Source: Streptomyces humidus (GTDB lineage Bacteria > Actinomycetota > Actinomycetes > Streptomycetales > Streptomycetaceae). Taken from it: 64,000 bases of DNA. Positions 44,161 through 52,708 of the stretch are shown piece by piece. The notes beneath the pieces are model-generated. The model worked only from the letters and a program-made list of their open reading frames with translations. It had not been told where the DNA came from and did not search any database. Numbering within the stretch: position 1 is the first letter of the stretch; each line of letters starts with the position of its first letter. The stretch covers positions 124,001 through 188,000 of the forward strand of contig NZ_BMTL01000001.1 in assembly GCF_014649655.1 (NCBI RefSeq). Direction: 5' to 3'. The position numbers were made by a program, and so were the translations under genes.

Positions 44161-44514
44161 TCAGACCCTGACGTGCAGGAACAGGAACCGGGTCGTCTGC
44201 GCCGCGTTCTGGTTGTCGTCGCTGACCAGGAGCACCCGCAGGCCGCCCCGGTCGCGGCCGGTGACCGCCATGCCCTCGAGGGTGTCGAGGAGGGGGTTCG
44301 GCTGGGGCTGCCTGGCGGTGACTCCCTGTGACGGGCAGGTCGCGAGGTCCGTCAGGAGGGTCTTGCGGATCGGACGCACGCCCGCCTGTCCCGTCAGGTT
44401 CTCGATGCCGGCCGTGTCCGTCGCGTGCCGCGGGTCGGCCGGGTAGAGGCGGACGGTGTTGCCGACGCCGGCGGTGAAGCCGCGATCCAGGACGGCGGAC
44501 CGGCGTTCAGGACG
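44161..44514 (-). pseudogene. 3' remnant of an esterase-like phytase-family gene
   Basis: Translation from about 44514 gives GFTAGVGNTVRLYPADPRHA, then NPLLDTLEGMAVTGRDRGGL and LLVSDDNQNAAQTTRFLFLH before a normal stop at 44161. These match the C-terminal part of secreted phytase-like esterase proteins, whose full length is several times greater. No start codon or N-terminal part exists; the frame begins next to the stop of the serine hydrolase gene. A deletion seems to have joined the fragment to that locus. Confidence 0.7.
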
Positions 44515-45364
44515 CGGCGAGGTCCCGGTGGATCACCTTGGCGACGCCCTGGATGGTCGCGATGCCGTAGTCCATCGTGGCGTTGCCCTGGGTCAGGACG
44601 GTGATGACGTAGTCGTGGCCGCCGCCCTTGAAGGTGCCGATGCTGTGCACCCGCCAGGCCTGCGTGGCCCGCGACAGCCAGCCGTTCTTGACGCGCCAGG
44701 TGACGCCGGAGGGCCGCCCGAACGGCGTGCCCCAGCGCTGCGAGGGTATGACCTGGCCCATCAGCGTGTTGACGTAGGCGCGCGAGGCGTCGGTGAGGAC
44801 CGCGTTCTTGGCGGTGAGCAGCTTCAGCAGCTTCTGCTCGTCGTTGGCGGTGATCTGGGTCAGGCCCCAGTAGTTGTCCGCGCCGGGCCTGGTCTGGGTC
44901 ATCTTCGCGGCCGTCAGGAAGCCCCCGATCTTCGTCAGGCCCAGTTGCTTCCACAGGGTGGAGGTGGAGGCGTTGTCCGACTTGGTGATCATGGCGGTGG
45001 CGAGGGACTTCTCCTGGCCGGTCAGCGCCCGGCCGGTCTGCTGCGCGTCCCACAACAGCGCGGACAGGACGGTCACCTTGACGACGCTGGCGGAGTCGAA
45101 CGCGGTGGAACCGCGCAGAAAGCAGGTGGTCTCGGCGGTGCGGTCGTAGAGGCCGACGGCGATCGTGCCCCGGCGGCCCGCGACCGCGGCGGTGATGTCC
45201 TTCTTCAGCTTGGTCGCCAGAGCGGCCTTGGTCGAGGTGCAGCTGACGGTCGCGGTGGCGGCCGAGGCGGGCGCTGCGGCCACCCCGGTGACGAGAAGAC
45301 CGGCGCCGAGCCCCGCGGCGAGCAGGCGTGCGCGCCGTGTCGTGCTGGATGTCCCCTGATTCAT
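44507..45364 (-). CDS. Secreted beta-lactamase-fold serine hydrolase
   Basis: A 285-residue exported protein. A signal peptide (ARLLAAGLGAGLLVTGVAAA) ends near PASAATA. The catalytic fold is that of class A beta-lactamases/PBPs: Ser93-Val-Val-Lys96 in FDSASVVKVTVL, and SDN in ITKSDNASTSTLWKQL; a KTG-like third motif is not obvious. Sequence around the motifs resembles Streptomyces serine hydrolases rather than true beta-lactamases, so antibiotic hydrolysis is not implied. The ATG at 45364 is chosen; GTG 45379 is an alternative and the ribosome binding site is weak. Its 3' end touches a phytase-like gene remnant. Confidence 0.75.
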   Translation of the reverse strand: MNQGTSSTTRRARLLAAGLGAGLLVTGVAAAPASAATATVSCTSTKAALATKLKKDITAAVAGRRGTIAVGLYDRTAETTCFLRGSTAFDSASVVKVTVLSALLWDAQQTGRALTGQEKSLATAMITKSDNASTSTLWKQLGLTKIGGFLTAAKMTQTRPGADNYWGLTQITANDEQKLLKLLTAKNAVLTDASRAYVNTLMGQVIPSQRWGTPFGRPSGVTWRVKNGWLSRATQAWRVHSIGTFKGGGHDYVITVLTQGNATMDYGIATIQGVAKVIHRDLAAS

Positions 45365-45523
45365 GCCCAGTTGACACACGAGTTCACAGGAATGGTTGTA
45401 CGAATCCGTCGCACGAATCTTCGGGCGCCGGAGAGATCGCGGTCAACGCGTCATCGCGGCAGGCGCGTTCTCACAGGCCACGGCCAGGTTCGGCACAGCG
45501 GCCACCCACAACGGCCGTACAGC

Positions 45524-47785
45524 ATGCGCAGGGTGACATCTGCCACCGATCCCCTCCCCCACCCGACCGTGTCCCCCGACTGGGCGCCGCCGGCGCCGGC
45601 GGCCGGGGCGCCGCCACCGGACCGGGCGCCGCGCTGGTCCCTTCCCGCGCTGCTCGCGATCCTGGTCCTCGCGGCGGTGCTCTACGGCTGGAACCTGTCG
45701 GGCAGCAGCCTCAACAGCTTCTACAGCGCCGCCGTCTACAGCGGTACGAAGAGCTGGGAGGCGTGGTTCTTCGGCTCGCTCGACGCCGGCAACTTCATCA
45801 CCGTCGACAAGCCGCCGTTCGCGCTCATGGTCATGGGTCTGTCCTGCCGGATCCTGGGCTTCGGCACCTGGCAGATGATGCTGCCGGAGGTCGCGGCGGC
45901 GCTGGGCACGATCTGGATCCTGCACGCCACCGTGAAGCGGGCGTTCGGCCATGCGTCCGCCGCCCTCGCGGCCCTCGTGCTCGCGCTGACGCCGATCACC
46001 GTCGCCATCAACCGCGACAACAACCCAGACACGGTCCTGGTCCTGCTGATGGTCGGCGGCGCCGCCCTCGCGCTGCGCGCCACGCGCGACGACCGGCTGC
46101 TGCCGCTGCTCGGCTCCGCGGTGTGCTTCGGGCTCGCGTTCAACACCAAGATGCTCCAGGGCTACATCGCCCTGCCCGCGGTCTTCGCCGTGTACCTGTA
46201 CGCGTCGGGGCTGGGGTGGCGGAAGAAGGCCGTGAACCTGGCGCTGGCCGCCGTGGCCCTGGCCGTCTCCAGCTTCTGGTGGGCCACGGCCGTGTCCCTG
46301 GTGCCCGCCGACGACCGCCCGTACATCGGCGGTTCGACGGACGGCAGCGCCTGGGACCTGATCATGGGCTACAACGGCCTGGGCCGGGTCCTCGGCGGCG
46401 AGGGCAACGGCGGGGGCGGCGGCGGAGGCGGCGGCACCTTCGCCGGGACCGCGGGCATCGGCCGGATGTTCAACGACGTCCTCGGCGGCCAGATCTCCTG
46501 GCTGATCCCCTTCGCGGGCATCGCGCTCGTCGCCGGCCTGGTGCTGTGCGGCCGCGCCCCGCGCACCGACATGACGCGCGCCGCGCTGGTCCTGTGGGGC
46601 GGCTGGCTCGTGCTGCACTATCTGACCTTCGCCATGGCCGAGGGCACGATGCACCCGTACTACACCACCGCGCTCGCTCCGGGCGTCGCGGCGCTGTGCG
46701 GGGGCGGCGGCGTCATGCTGTGGCGGGCCTTCCGCGGCGGCGACGCCCGCTGGTCGTGGGTGCTGCCCGCGGGGCTCGCGGTCACCGGCGTCTGGGCGAT
46801 CGTGCTGCTGCGCCGGGCCACCGGCTGGAACACCTGGCTGTGGCCCGCCGTCGGCGTGGTCATGATCCTCGCGGTCGTGGGCCTGTGCGTACTGCGGTCG
46901 GCGAGCTCCGGCGCCAGGGTCCGGCTGCTCGGCGTGTCCCTCGCCGCGGCGATCGTGGCGGCCCTCGCGGGACCCACGGCGTACGCCGCCTCACCGGCCT
47001 TCGGTTCGTCCGGCGCGATGATGGGCGGCACCAACCCGACGGCGGGTCCGTCCACCGGGAGCGGCATGGGCGGCCCCGGGGGCGGCCGGGGCGGCTTCGG
47101 CGGCGACGGCGGGCCCGGCGGCCGGTCGCCGGGGGGCACGCGGCAGGAGGGCGCCGAGCAGGGCGGCCCGGGCGGCGGCGGATTCCCCGGGGGCGGCGAA
47201 CTCCCGCAGGGCGGCGGCACGGGCGAGGCTCCGAGCGGGGCTCCGAGCGGTCAGGGCGGCCAATCGGGCAGCGCTGACGGCGAGTTGCCCGGCGCAGGCG
47301 CCCAGGGCGGCGAGAACGGCACGGCGCCCGGCGGCACCACGGGCGGCGCGCCAGGCGGCATGGGCGGCGGCATGGGCGGCACCGACAGTGCGCTCGTCTC
47401 GTACCTGGAGAAGCACCAGGACGGCGCCACCTGGCTGATCGCGGTGTCCAACTCGCAGAGCGCGGGCCAGCTGATCCTGAGCACCGGCAAGCCCGTCATC
47501 TCGATGTTCGGCTTCACCGGCTCCGACAACGCGATGACGTTGGCCAGGCTCAAGGAGCTGGTGAAGAAGGGCGAGCTGCACTACATCCAGCTCGGCGGGG
47601 GCGGCGGTCCGGGCGGCGGGAACAACAGCCTGCTCACCGAGATCACCGCCTGGGTGCAGAAGAACGGCACTGCGGTGAAGGAGAGCGCGTACGGCGCGAC
47701 TTCGACGTCGTCCTCCGGGGCCTCGTCTGCTGCGCAGGGCAGTCAGTCGACGGTCTACCGGCTGGACTCCTCCGACGTGAACTGA
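45524..47785 (+). CDS. Glycosyltransferase family 39 (dolichyl-phosphate-mannose-protein mannosyltransferase-like)
   Basis: A 753-residue membrane enzyme of the GT39/ArnT clan. Eleven or more helices occupy about 45-490; the first extracytoplasmic loop carries the acidic FGSLDAGNFITVDKPP and INRDNNPDTVLVLLM, typical for polyprenyl-phosphate sugar donors. A nine-glycine run lies in another loop (about 293-303). Residues about 500-620 are a very Gly-rich linker (GGPGGGRGGFGGDGG type) leading to a C-terminal globular domain (ALVSYLEKHQDGATWLIAVS, FTGSDNAMTLARLKELV) facing outside. It glycosylates a lipid or protein at the cell surface. Translation probably starts at ATG 45524. Confidence 0.85.
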   Translation: MRRVTSATDPLPHPTVSPDWAPPAPAAGAPPPDRAPRWSLPALLAILVLAAVLYGWNLSGSSLNSFYSAAVYSGTKSWEAWFFGSLDAGNFITVDKPPFALMVMGLSCRILGFGTWQMMLPEVAAALGTIWILHATVKRAFGHASAALAALVLALTPITVAINRDNNPDTVLVLLMVGGAALALRATRDDRLLPLLGSAVCFGLAFNTKMLQGYIALPAVFAVYLYASGLGWRKKAVNLALAAVALAVSSFWWATAVSLVPADDRPYIGGSTDGSAWDLIMGYNGLGRVLGGEGNGGGGGGGGGTFAGTAGIGRMFNDVLGGQISWLIPFAGIALVAGLVLCGRAPRTDMTRAALVLWGGWLVLHYLTFAMAEGTMHPYYTTALAPGVAALCGGGGVMLWRAFRGGDARWSWVLPAGLAVTGVWAIVLLRRATGWNTWLWPAVGVVMILAVVGLCVLRSASSGARVRLLGVSLAAAIVAALAGPTAYAASPAFGSSGAMMGGTNPTAGPSTGSGMGGPGGGRGGFGGDGGPGGRSPGGTRQEGAEQGGPGGGGFPGGGELPQGGGTGEAPSGAPSGQGGQSGSADGELPGAGAQGGENGTAPGGTTGGAPGGMGGGMGGTDSALVSYLEKHQDGATWLIAVSNSQSAGQLILSTGKPVISMFGFTGSDNAMTLARLKELVKKGELHYIQLGGGGGPGGGNNSLLTEITAWVQKNGTAVKESAYGATSTSSSGASSAAQGSQSTVYRLDSSDVN

Positions 47786-47806
47786 CCGGCCGGCCCCCAC
47801 CACACC

Positions 47807-47837
47807 GACGGCCCCCGACCTTGCGTCGGGGGCCGTC
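47807..47837. terminator. Strong hairpin terminator after the GT39 gene
   Basis: GACGGCCCCCGAC (47807-47819) and GTCGGGGGCCGTC (47825-47837) make a perfect 13-bp stem with a 5-base loop 22 bases past the stop codon. Confidence 0.85.
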
Positions 47838-47983
47838 TCGCGCATGCCGGCTCGCGTGGGACAGGGGCGATTTGCCGCGTCCCGTCATCCGATCGACATG
47901 TCAGGTTCATTGCCATGACCGCATGTGCATGTCACTCTCCCGATTGCCGCCTTCAATCAACCCGCGTAGATCGGACACCCCAC

Positions 47984-48790
47984 ATGCTGGCGACACGCAT
48001 ACGCCGATGGAAGTCGGTGGCGCTTGCCACCACCGCCGTCCTGGTCGGCATCACCGCGCCCACGCTCACCGCGACCCCCGCCGCGGCGACCACGACGGCG
48101 TACGACTCGACGTACTACAAGAACGCGGTCGGCAAGACGGGTTCGAGCCTGAAGTCGTCCCTGCACACGATCATCAGCGCCAACGTCTCGAAGATCTCGT
48201 ACTCGGCCGTCTGGAACGCGCTGAAGGTCACCGACCAGGACCCGAACAACAGCAGCAACGTGATCCTGATGTACAGCGGCGCCTCGCGCAGCAAGTCCCT
48301 CAACGGCGGCGCCGTCGGCGACTGGAACCGCGAGCACGTGTGGGCCAAGTCGCACGGCGACTTCGGCGAGGTGACCGGTCCCGGCACCGACCTGCACCAC
48401 CTGCGCCCCGCGGACGTGACGGTCAACAGCATCCGCGGCAACAAGGACTTCGACAACGGCGGCAGCACGGTCTCGGGCGGCGGCGGAAGTCTCACCGACT
48501 CCGACTCCTTCGAACCGCGCGACGCCGACAAGGGCGACGTGGCGCGCATGATCCTCTACATGGCGGTCCGCTACGACGGCGGCGACGGCTTCGCCGACCT
48601 GGAGCCGAACGAGAAGGTCAACAACGGCAGCGCCCCGTACATCGGCAAGCTCTCCGTCCTCAAGGCGTGGAACGAGCAGGACCCGCCGAGCGCCTTCGAG
48701 GAGAAGCGCAACCAGGTCATCTACGACACCTACCAGCACAACCGCAACCCGTTCATCGACCACCCGGAGTGGGTCGAGGCGATCTGGTAG
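47984..48790 (+). CDS. Secreted endonuclease I (EndA/NucM) family nuclease
   Basis: A 268-residue exported nuclease. Signal peptide: MLATRIRRWKSVALATTAVL through TATPAAATT. The catalytic beta-beta-alpha-metal motif is GDWNREHVWAKSHGDF (His as general base) and GTDLHHLRPADVTVNSIRGN with the Asn metal ligand; NRNPFIDHPEWVEAIW is the classic C-terminal end of the family. It degrades extracellular DNA/RNA. The start MLATRIRR at 47984 is chosen for the signal peptide; the frame is open to 47915. A strong terminator follows. Confidence 0.92.
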   Translation: MLATRIRRWKSVALATTAVLVGITAPTLTATPAAATTTAYDSTYYKNAVGKTGSSLKSSLHTIISANVSKISYSAVWNALKVTDQDPNNSSNVILMYSGASRSKSLNGGAVGDWNREHVWAKSHGDFGEVTGPGTDLHHLRPADVTVNSIRGNKDFDNGGSTVSGGGGSLTDSDSFEPRDADKGDVARMILYMAVRYDGGDGFADLEPNEKVNNGSAPYIGKLSVLKAWNEQDPPSAFEEKRNQVIYDTYQHNRNPFIDHPEWVEAIW

Positions 48791-48810
48791 TCCACGGCTG
48801 AGGCCGAAGA

Positions 48811-48844
48811 GGCTGAACTCCCTTGCCTGAGCGGGAGTTCAGCC
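48811..48844. terminator. Hairpin terminator after the nuclease gene
   Basis: GGCTGAACTCCC (48811-48822) and GGGAGTTCAGCC (48833-48844) form a perfect 12-bp stem with a 10-base loop, followed by TTCCTC. Confidence 0.8.
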
Positions 48845-48947
48845 TTCCTCACCGAACATCACCCATCCAGAGCCGCCGATCGATGCGAGCGCGGACGGAA
48901 GAGGCTTTGTGGTGGTACGTCCGCACGCTCGGTGGGGGGCGGACGGG

Positions 48948-49313
48948 TCAGGTGCCGGGGCCTACTTCAGGGGCGGCGCCGGCGGCCTCGCCATCGTGAG
49001 GCAAGGGCAGACGGTCTCCCCTGCTCCGGGCGATGCGATGCACGTCGTGGAGCGATTCGGACAATCGTGCCGCAAGGAAGCGGAGTTGGGGTGTGGTGGC
49101 CTTGTCGTCACCGAGGAGATCAGTGGCGTGGTCGAGGAGGTCGTCGGCCATGTCGAGCTGGACGGCTTCGACGTCGTCGGCCATGCGGGAGAGACGACTG
49201 GTGCCGGTGTCGTCGGCGAGGAGGTAGCAGGGGTTGCCGTCGAGGTTGGACCAGGGCAGGAGGCGAGGCCGGGCGGCTGTGGAGGCGGTGGTGTCGCGAC
49301 TCTCGTAGATCAC
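48948..49313 (-). CDS. Module 2 small protein A
   Basis: A 121-residue soluble protein starting at GTG 49313, which overlaps the stop of gene B as GTGA. It contains PWSNLDGNPCYLLADDTG, then the helix-rich VEAVQLDMADDLLDHATDLL and QLRFLAARLSESLHDVHRIA. The same layout is seen in the 86-residue product of 22182-22442: a Y/FLLA strand pair, then paired helices ending in a conserved L...SL...L pattern. No known catalytic motif. Context: second gene of a small operon divergent from an Xre/DUF5753 regulator. Confidence 0.55.
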   Translation of the reverse strand: MIYESRDTTASTAARPRLLPWSNLDGNPCYLLADDTGTSRLSRMADDVEAVQLDMADDLLDHATDLLGDDKATTPQLRFLAARLSESLHDVHRIARSRGDRLPLPHDGEAAGAAPEVGPGT

Positions 49314-49675
49314 GCGGCGGTCACCTCGGCCCCGTGGGTTCGGCGCGAGCCGATGTCGACACCGTGGATGCGCCGTGGCCCTACGTCGACGCCGTGCACA
49401 GCGAGCCAGAGGGTCCGCCGACGGGCGCGCTGCTGCCGGGCCTGCGCGCGCTGTTCGTGGGCGAGGAGATAGGGACGCACGAGCCGGGAGTCCTCGCCGC
49501 GGAGGAGGTCTTGGTGCGGGGAGGGACGGCGGCCGGGCGCCGCCGGGGCGGCCGGCACGGGGGTGGGCCGCGCCGCTCCCCCGGCGCGATGCCGATTCCG
49601 GTGCCGGTGCCGCCCGGAGGCAGGCCACAGCAGCCGCAGCAGCGGCTCGACGAGGCGGGCGATACGGTGCAACAC
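49310..49675 (-). CDS. Module 2 small protein B (hydrophobic N-terminus, LVRPY motif)
   Basis: A 121-residue protein. GTG at 49675 is favoured because GGAG lies eight bases upstream, giving VLHRIARLVEPLLRLLWPAS, a short hydrophobic/amphipathic start like that of 21946-22185; ATG 49705 is an alternative. A basic, Pro/Ala-rich middle (RHRHRN, RPTPVPAAPAAPG) is followed by LLRGEDSRLVRPYLLAHEQR, matching PLVRPYLVALGHQ of module 1. The last 30 residues repeat HGVD(V/I)G(P/S)RR. Function unknown. Confidence 0.55.
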   Translation of the reverse strand: MLHRIARLVEPLLRLLWPASGRHRHRNRHRAGGAARPTPVPAAPAAPGRRPSPHQDLLRGEDSRLVRPYLLAHEQRAQARQQRARRRTLWLAVHGVDVGPRRIHGVDIGSRRTHGAEVTAA

Positions 49676-49789
49676 GTCTTCAACTCCAGCGTGGTTGAGG
49701 GCCATGCCCCCGGGCCGTCGATAGCGGTAGCGGGGGTCTTCGCTGCACGAGGGCAGGTCGACGTGCATGGACATCGCTGAGTAGCGATC

Positions 49790-49856
49790 CACTCACAGAG
49801 TGAGACCGGTCGGGCTAGGCTCGCCAGGGGGTCAGAGGTGACAACGCATCTGTCAC
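49790..49856. promoter_or_regulatory. Palindromes between module 2 and the Xre/DUF5753 gene
   Basis: CACTCACAGAGTGAG (49790-49804) contains two overlapping 5-bp-arm palindromes. GTGACA-N7-TGTCAC (49838-49856) lies 14 bp upstream of the Xre gene start. Both sit in the divergent promoter and are candidate sites for the Xre protein. Confidence 0.55.
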
Positions 49857-49869
49857 ATGGGAGTTGACG

Positions 49870-50664
49870 ATGAGCAACATCTATGGGGAGTGGTTGAAGG
49901 CGCAGCGCGAGGCGGCGGGGCTGACGCAGCAGGAGCTGGCGACGGCGGCCGTCATGACGCGTTCGCACATCGCCCACATCGAGGCGGGGCGGCGCACCCC
50001 GTCCAAGGAGGACGCAAGACGCCTCGACAGGGCGCTGAACACGGGAGATGTGCTCAGCAGCTTCCTGCCGGACGCCGACACCGCTGTCGCGGGGTACTTC
50101 GAGGCGGCCCTCCAGCTCGAACAGCAGGCGACGATGATCAGGGAGTTCGCCCTGTCGTTCATCCCCGGCATCCTCCAGACGGAGAGGTACGCACGTGCGG
50201 TTCTGAGCACGTCGTTCCCTCCCGTGGGTGAGGTGGAATGTGACAGGCTCGTTGTCACACGCCTTGAGCGGGCGAAGATCCTTGAGGACCCCGTGACGCC
50301 CGTAGTGTGGGCACTACTGGATGAGGCCGTGCTGCGGCGGGTGGTGGGCGGGCCGGAGGCCATGGCGGAACAACTCCGCCACATCGTGAAGCTGGTGGAA
50401 TCAGGACGCGTACGCGTCCACGTGTTGCCCTTCGGGCTGGGGGTTCACCCCCTCATGCAGAGCATGCTCACCCTGCTCAAGTTCGAGGATCAACCGCCGG
50501 TGGCGTACTCCGAAGGCATCCAGGTGGGCAAGATTCACGACTCCCCCGCCATGGTCGACCGTCTCGAAGGCACCTACGATCTGGCGCTAAGCGACTCAAT
50601 GCCGCTCAAGGAGTCATTGGCCCTGCTGAGGGCGACAGCAAAGGACTACGAAGCCCGTGAATGA
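49870..50664 (+). CDS. Xre-family regulator with DUF5753 domain (WhiJ-like)
   Basis: A 264-residue DNA-binding protein. Residues about 5-65 are an Xre HTH (WLKAQREAAGLTQQELATAA, VMTRSHIAHIEAGRRTPSKE). The remainder is a DUF5753 domain: REFALSFIPGILQTERYARA, LERAKILEDPVTPVVWALLD, VRVHVLPFGLGVHPLMQSML and ADYEARE-like end. ATG 49870 is set by GGGAG (49859-49863). In Streptomyces such proteins pair with DUF397 proteins and act in development or antibiotic regulation, as in WhiJ/AbaA-type loci. Here the DUF397 gene overlaps its 3' end and a small-protein pair diverges from it. Confidence 0.9.
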   Translation: MSNIYGEWLKAQREAAGLTQQELATAAVMTRSHIAHIEAGRRTPSKEDARRLDRALNTGDVLSSFLPDADTAVAGYFEAALQLEQQATMIREFALSFIPGILQTERYARAVLSTSFPPVGEVECDRLVVTRLERAKILEDPVTPVVWALLDEAVLRRVVGGPEAMAEQLRHIVKLVESGRVRVHVLPFGLGVHPLMQSMLTLLKFEDQPPVAYSEGIQVGKIHDSPAMVDRLEGTYDLALSDSMPLKESLALLRATAKDYEARE

Positions 50665-50878
50665 ACACAGCATCCCCGACGCGTCCTCCCTGCACGGCTG
50701 GCGCAAGTCGACGTACAGCGGCAACGAAGGCGGCAGCTGCATCGAAGTCCTGGACGGTTATCCGACCGGCGTCCCGGTCCGGGACTCCAAGGCTCCGCAG
50801 GGCCCCGCGATGGTCGTCCCAACAGCCGGCTGGACGTCATTCGTTGCGGCAATCAAGGACGACCGCCTGTCCGCCTGA
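50657..50878 (+). CDS. DUF397 family small protein
   Basis: A 73-residue protein with the hallmark WRKSTYSGNEGGSCIEV followed by VPVRDSKAPQGPAMVVP and the closing GWTSFVAAIKDDRLSA. The GTG start lies inside the end of the Xre/DUF5753 gene (8-base overlap), so the two are co-translated. DUF397 proteins are thought to act as partners or antagonists of the linked Xre protein; direct function here is inferred from this association. Confidence 0.92.
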   Translation: MNEHSIPDASSLHGWRKSTYSGNEGGSCIEVLDGYPTGVPVRDSKAPQGPAMVVPTAGWTSFVAAIKDDRLSA

Positions 50879-51016
50879 CCGCTCACCGCCACGATTCGCC
50901 CAGCCCGCAGCCCTGGGGACGGGTCCGCCGCCGTGCCCTCAGGCCGTCATGCCAGAAACGGTGATTCGCCCCGACAACAGATCGTCCACCAGGTCGATTC
51001 GTTTGGATCAGCGTGA

Positions 51017-52708
51017 TCAGTCCGAGCCCAGGTGTGTCGCCGCGAACATCCGCAGCACCGCCGGGAGCACGACCACCGAGGGGCCCGGTGAGCGCAGCGC
51101 CTTCGCCAGGTCCGCCTCCAGGGTCTGCGGGGACGTCCGCACGCCCGGCACACCGAAGGACTCCGCCAGCGCCACGAAGTCGGGGCGGGTCAGATCCGTG
51201 GCCGTCGCCTCGCCGAAGGCGTCCGTCATGTACGCGCGCAGGATGCCGTAGCCGCCGTCGTCCACGATCAGCCAGGTGACGTTCAGGTCGTGCTGGCGCG
51301 CGGTGGCCAGTTCGGCGACCGAGTACAGGGCGCCGCCGTCGCCGGACACCGCGAGCACCGGGCGGGTCGGGTCCGCGACCGCCGCGCCCAGGGCCGCCGG
51401 GAAGCCGTAGCCGAGGCCGCCCGCTCCCTGGGCGGAGTGCATCAGGTTGGGGGCCCCGGCGTCGAAGGCGGACCAGGCCCAGTACGCGAGGACGGTCATG
51501 TCCCAGAAGGACGCGGAGCCGGCGGGCAGCGCCCTGCGCACCGACGCCAACACGTCCTGTTCCAGGGTGAGTTCCTGGGCGGCGATGCGGTCGGCGACCT
51601 TCGCCAGCAGCGTCCGGACGCGCTCGGGGGCCGTCGGGTCGTCCCGCTCGGACACCGTCTCCAGCAGGGCCTGCAGTGCGAGGCGGGCGTCCGCGTGGAT
51701 GCCCAGCGCCGGGTGGTTGGACTCCAGTTTGCCGAGGTCCGCGTCGATCTGCACGATCCTGCCCCGGGGCCTGAACGTGTGGTAGTTGGAGGAGAGTTCA
51801 CCCAGTCCCGAGCCGACGACCAGGAGCACGTCGGCGTCCTCCAGGAAGTCCGTCGTGTGCCGGTCCTCCAGCCAGGACCGCAGGGACAGCGGGTGGTTCC
51901 AGGGGAACGCGCCCTTGCCGCCGGGGGTCGTGACGACCGGGGCCGCGAGGGTCTCCGCCAGCTGCCGCAGCTTGCCCGACGCGTCCGCCCGCACCACGCC
52001 CCCGCCCGCGACGATCGCCGGGCGGACGGCGGTGGACAGCAGGTGCGCGGCGACGGCCGTCAGCTCGGGGCGCGGCGGCAGTTCCTCGGGAAACGCGTCG
52101 CCGCCGGTCACCACCGGGATCGCCGTCCCGGCCAGCAGCACATCCTGCGGGATCTCCACCCACACCGGGCCGTGCGGGGCCGACAGCGCCGACTTCCAGG
52201 CCGCCTCGATCGCCGAGGGGATCTGGGACTGGGCGCGGACCGTGTGGACCGACTTCACCACGCCCCGGAACGAGGCCGCCTGGTCGGGGAGTTCGTGCAG
52301 GTAGCCGTGGCGGCCGCCGCCCAGCCCGGCCGTCGGGACCTGGCTGCAGATCGCCAGGACCGGCGCGGAGGCGGCCGCCGCCTCCTGCAAGGCTGCCAGA
52401 GAGGTCAGCGCGCCCGGTCCGGTCGACAGCAGCAGCGGCGCCGCCTCGCCGGTGATCCTGCCGTACGCGTCCGCCGCGAAGCCCGCGTTGTTCTCCACTC
52501 GCAGGCCGACGTAGCGCAGGTCGGAGCGGCGCAGGGCGTCGAAGAGGCCGAGCGCGTGCTGGCCGGGCAGGCCGAAGACCGTCGTCGCGCCGAGGGCGGC
52601 CAGGGTCTCCACGACCAGGTCTCCGCCCGTGCGGCCGGGGGGAGGGTTCAGCGCGGCCTCCGTCTGCGCGGCGGTCGGGCGGAGCACCAGGTCGTGGTCG
52701 TGGGTCAC
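51017..52708 (-). CDS. Acetolactate-synthase-like TPP-dependent enzyme
   Basis: A 563-residue three-domain thiamine diphosphate enzyme. N-terminal PYR domain: [20 protein letters not shown] and [20 protein letters not shown] with the cofactor-activating Glu. Central domain: [22 protein letters not shown] domain: [20 protein letters not shown] then [18 protein letters not shown], where the usual NN of the GDG-NN motif reads DD. No FAD-dependent carboligase features stand out. GTG start overlaps the ureohydrolase stop (GTGA), so it probably acts in the same pathway, perhaps decarboxylating a guanidino- or amino-keto acid (inference). Confidence 0.82.
   Translation of the reverse strand: MTHDHDLVLRPTAAQTEAALNPPPGRTGGDLVVETLAALGATTVFGLPGQHALGLFDALRRSDLRYVGLRVENNAGFAADAYGRITGEAAPLLLSTGPGALTSLAALQEAAAASAPVLAICSQVPTAGLGGGRHGYLHELPDQAASFRGVVKSVHTVRAQSQIPSAIEAAWKSALSAPHGPVWVEIPQDVLLAGTAIPVVTGGDAFPEELPPRPELTAVAAHLLSTAVRPAIVAGGGVVRADASGKLRQLAETLAAPVVTTPGGKGAFPWNHPLSLRSWLEDRHTTDFLEDADVLLVVGSGLGELSSNYHTFRPRGRIVQIDADLGKLESNHPALGIHADARLALQALLETVSERDDPTAPERVRTLLAKVADRIAAQELTLEQDVLASVRRALPAGSASFWDMTVLAYWAWSAFDAGAPNLMHSAQGAGGLGYGFPAALGAAVADPTRPVLAVSGDGGALYSVAELATARQHDLNVTWLIVDDGGYGILRAYMTDAFGEATATDLTRPDFVALAESFGVPGVRTSPQTLEADLAKALRSPGPSVVVLPAVLRMFAATHLGSD

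Noticed and set aside
39623..44446. 1600-codon open frame on the plus strand
   Set aside because: It is antisense to the ABC exporter, and its translation has no recognisable domains. The minus strand encodes all exporter motifs.
44507..45364. True class A beta-lactamase
   Set aside because: Serine and SDN motifs are present, but a clear KTG box and the beta-lactamase Glu loop are not; resemblance is to general serine hydrolases.
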